In this document: positions 32,501 to 32,748 of the stretch, one piece after another
How the letters are laid out: every line of letters starts with the position of its first letter
How positions within the stretch are numbered: the first letter of the stretch is position 1
NCBI GenBank assembly: GCA_009929445.1
Contig: SAAL01000036.1
Coordinates: 1 to 32,748, forward strand
Source of the DNA: Bacteroidia bacterium
GTDB lineage: Bacteria > Bacteroidota > Bacteroidia > Bacteroidales > Paludibacteraceae
Direction of reading: 5' to 3'
DNA length: 32,748 bases
Notes under the pieces: generated by a model
Seen by the model: only the letters and a program-made list of their open reading frames with translations
Databases searched by the model: none
What the model was told of the DNA's origin: nothing
Position numbers and translations under genes: made by a program

Positions 32501-32748
32501 GGGCACCGGCATCCGGATAAGATGAAATGCTCTGAATGGCTGTTTTGGGAGTGTATTGATAGGCATTTACACGATCGGCTTTGCTGAATATTTCCTCCAG
32601 ATTATTCGTGGGGTGGGCAACAGCACTACCCGGATACATGTTTTGTCCACTCATTTTCAGCCGGTGCGATTCCTCTGCAAACTGTTTGCTATCGGGTTTT
32701 TCCTTGCTTTTATCGGCCCAGTAAACAGGCTGGTCCATGTGCCAAAGG
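29571..32748 (-). CDS. GH57-like glycoside hydrolase with starch-binding module and T9SS sorting domain (partial, N-terminus outside window)
   Basis: The frame stays open to the window edge, reading LWH before an internal ATG at 32738. WHMDQPVYW matches the HxHQP region of family GH57, so that ATG is not the start and the signal peptide lies outside. Numbering from that Met, GH57-like landmarks include YWPAEGAFSE (about 166-175) and LLAHDGDNAWGG (about 306-317). The middle has carbohydrate-binding or Ig-like parts and a cadherin-like segment (about 760-860). A starch-binding CBM26-like module with AWTGSGNLFTSWPG lies at about 880-955. The last 85 or so residues are a type A T9SS sorting domain (SIYPQPVKSEF, GVYLIKI, TSKIVKM). 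The likely role is extracellular alpha-glucan breakdown. Exact GH57 activity is not defined. Confidence 0.82.
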   Translation of the reverse strand, partial: LWHMDQPVYWADKSKEKPDSKQFAEESHRLKMSGQNMYPGSAVAHPTNNLEEIFSKADRVNAYQYTPKTAIQSISSYPDAGAQLSISAGLLENIQSLGAKNQWGYSAGWMNAYKDAYGWKTRDGFPKLDIVNFMYDHALSPLVSERTLKKQILAHKYVANKYYGSTSKGYWPAEGAFSERIIKVLAECGIEWSVIANSHLARTLSDYVHPFNINGNIEAPNKADRVETEGINWFDATIDGRGSRLAVPYSYQAHKAQYVDPNNGQIYRIDVVPMCNYLSYVDGYSGANAGEVAQKIEPFSTTAHPSIVLLAHDGDNAWGGGSSYYNEAVSGFTSGAAAAGYKPTTIQQFLKDNPVPATDVVHVEDGAWVNAENDWGHPQFINWIWPLFSTSNYRFNPNGWTEDARNWAVITATENYVTMAEDLEGGILRINYIADGGTVATNAEKAWHFYFGGLNSGFMYYGKAEDMEVKPSMTGNISIEYAQKVIDAKPGTDNTGPSVFIPQRFPYNPGETGFSPYTGYKKVNYSSDFHVWTFAYDVSGLTSVTLKYRVDLDGKNPISSTQNDTYVGGSEVEPWQNIEMTRQPMAADPTDPELNFFIQPKAKADLCYAEIAGLKDKLVDYYVEATDTKGNIFKTPIQHVYIGTGEGQLPTDGNVTWLPASPTSLETITITCKNATAASKLHWGVNGWNAPDGVYRPEGTVAVSAKAVETPFRQAEGKWQVVLGPFNNPAQAVTAVNFVIKHESGWDNNGGSDYLITISAAQTNNPTGTNITKTLDQNSSYSFSPGDFNFASSTGNTFKGIKILSLPASGTLTTNGANVSVNQLVMNVSQLTYTAATSSSSFTFRIVDSANLESDAVYTASFPVTDPAQQAITVQFKKPDDWGTTPVYLWAWTGSGNLFTSWPGVAMTAQQNNWYAYTFDKSITSVNVIFSKNGSPQSVDIMGVSQSTCYETDNPAGKFTVRETTCGTTGMENKLIAQTISIYPQPVKSEFYLNLPNTGYTGNYILNIINLQGKMIQETNFTGQTAHIQLLTESSGVYLIKIRNVNGSEIYTSKIVKM

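Overview
The window looks like a chromosomal segment from a Bacteroidota bacterium, most likely order Bacteroidales and possibly near Paludibacter. The genus is an inference. Supporting signs are roughly 40% G+C, promoter boxes of the Bacteroidota type (TAnnTTTG, sometimes with an upstream TTTG), few Shine-Dalgarno sequences, a Bacteroidota-style exbB-exbD-exbD-tonB cluster, and a secreted glycosidase with a type IX secretion C-terminal domain. No rRNA, CRISPR array, prophage or transposase was seen. Most genes are core genes.

Layout. 1-99: tail of a gene entering from the left. 172-4411 (minus): a YitT-family membrane protein and leuS. 5065-8208 (plus): a TonB energy-transduction operon closed by a strong terminator. 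8420-11046: a PstS-like lipoprotein and a TPR protein. 11146-14592 (plus): M16 peptidase, O-methyltransferase, thioesterase, MIP18/SufT-like protein and an LpxH-like hydrolase. 14598-17611 (minus): an EEP-family lipoprotein, rarA and an L,D-transpeptidase-like protein. 17612-18350: a repeat-rich non-coding stretch. 18360-21588 (plus): a membrane microprotein, a DUF4230 protein, then kbl-tdh for threonine breakdown. 21765-25507 (minus): a glycosyltransferase, lysA and lysC. 25677-25751: tRNA-His. 25833-29298 (plus): a DNA alkylation repair-like protein, a Fur-family regulator, purA and a YugP-like metallopeptidase. 29380-29453: tRNA-Arg(CCG). 29571-32748 (minus): a GH57-like, starch-binding, T9SS-secreted enzyme cut by the window edge.

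The most unusual object is inside leuS. A 518-bp segment (3018-3535), bounded by 32-bp inverted repeats matching at 28 of 32 positions, is inserted in frame in the CP1 editing domain just before the TTRPDT editing motif. It encodes a complete DUF559 domain (PD-(D/E)XK/Vsr-like nuclease fold), and its palindromic ends are translated as Pro/Gly-rich linkers. It looks like a translation-compatible mobile domain living inside an essential tRNA synthetase. Related G-rich palindromes lie at 145-170 and 18245-18269.

Secondary points are a tRNA-Arg in which the near-universal G19-C56 tertiary pair appears replaced by T19-A56, a tRNA-His with a poorly paired acceptor stem, a membrane microprotein of about 33 residues upstream of the DUF4230 gene, and a TTG-started M16 peptidase with a very short predicted leader.
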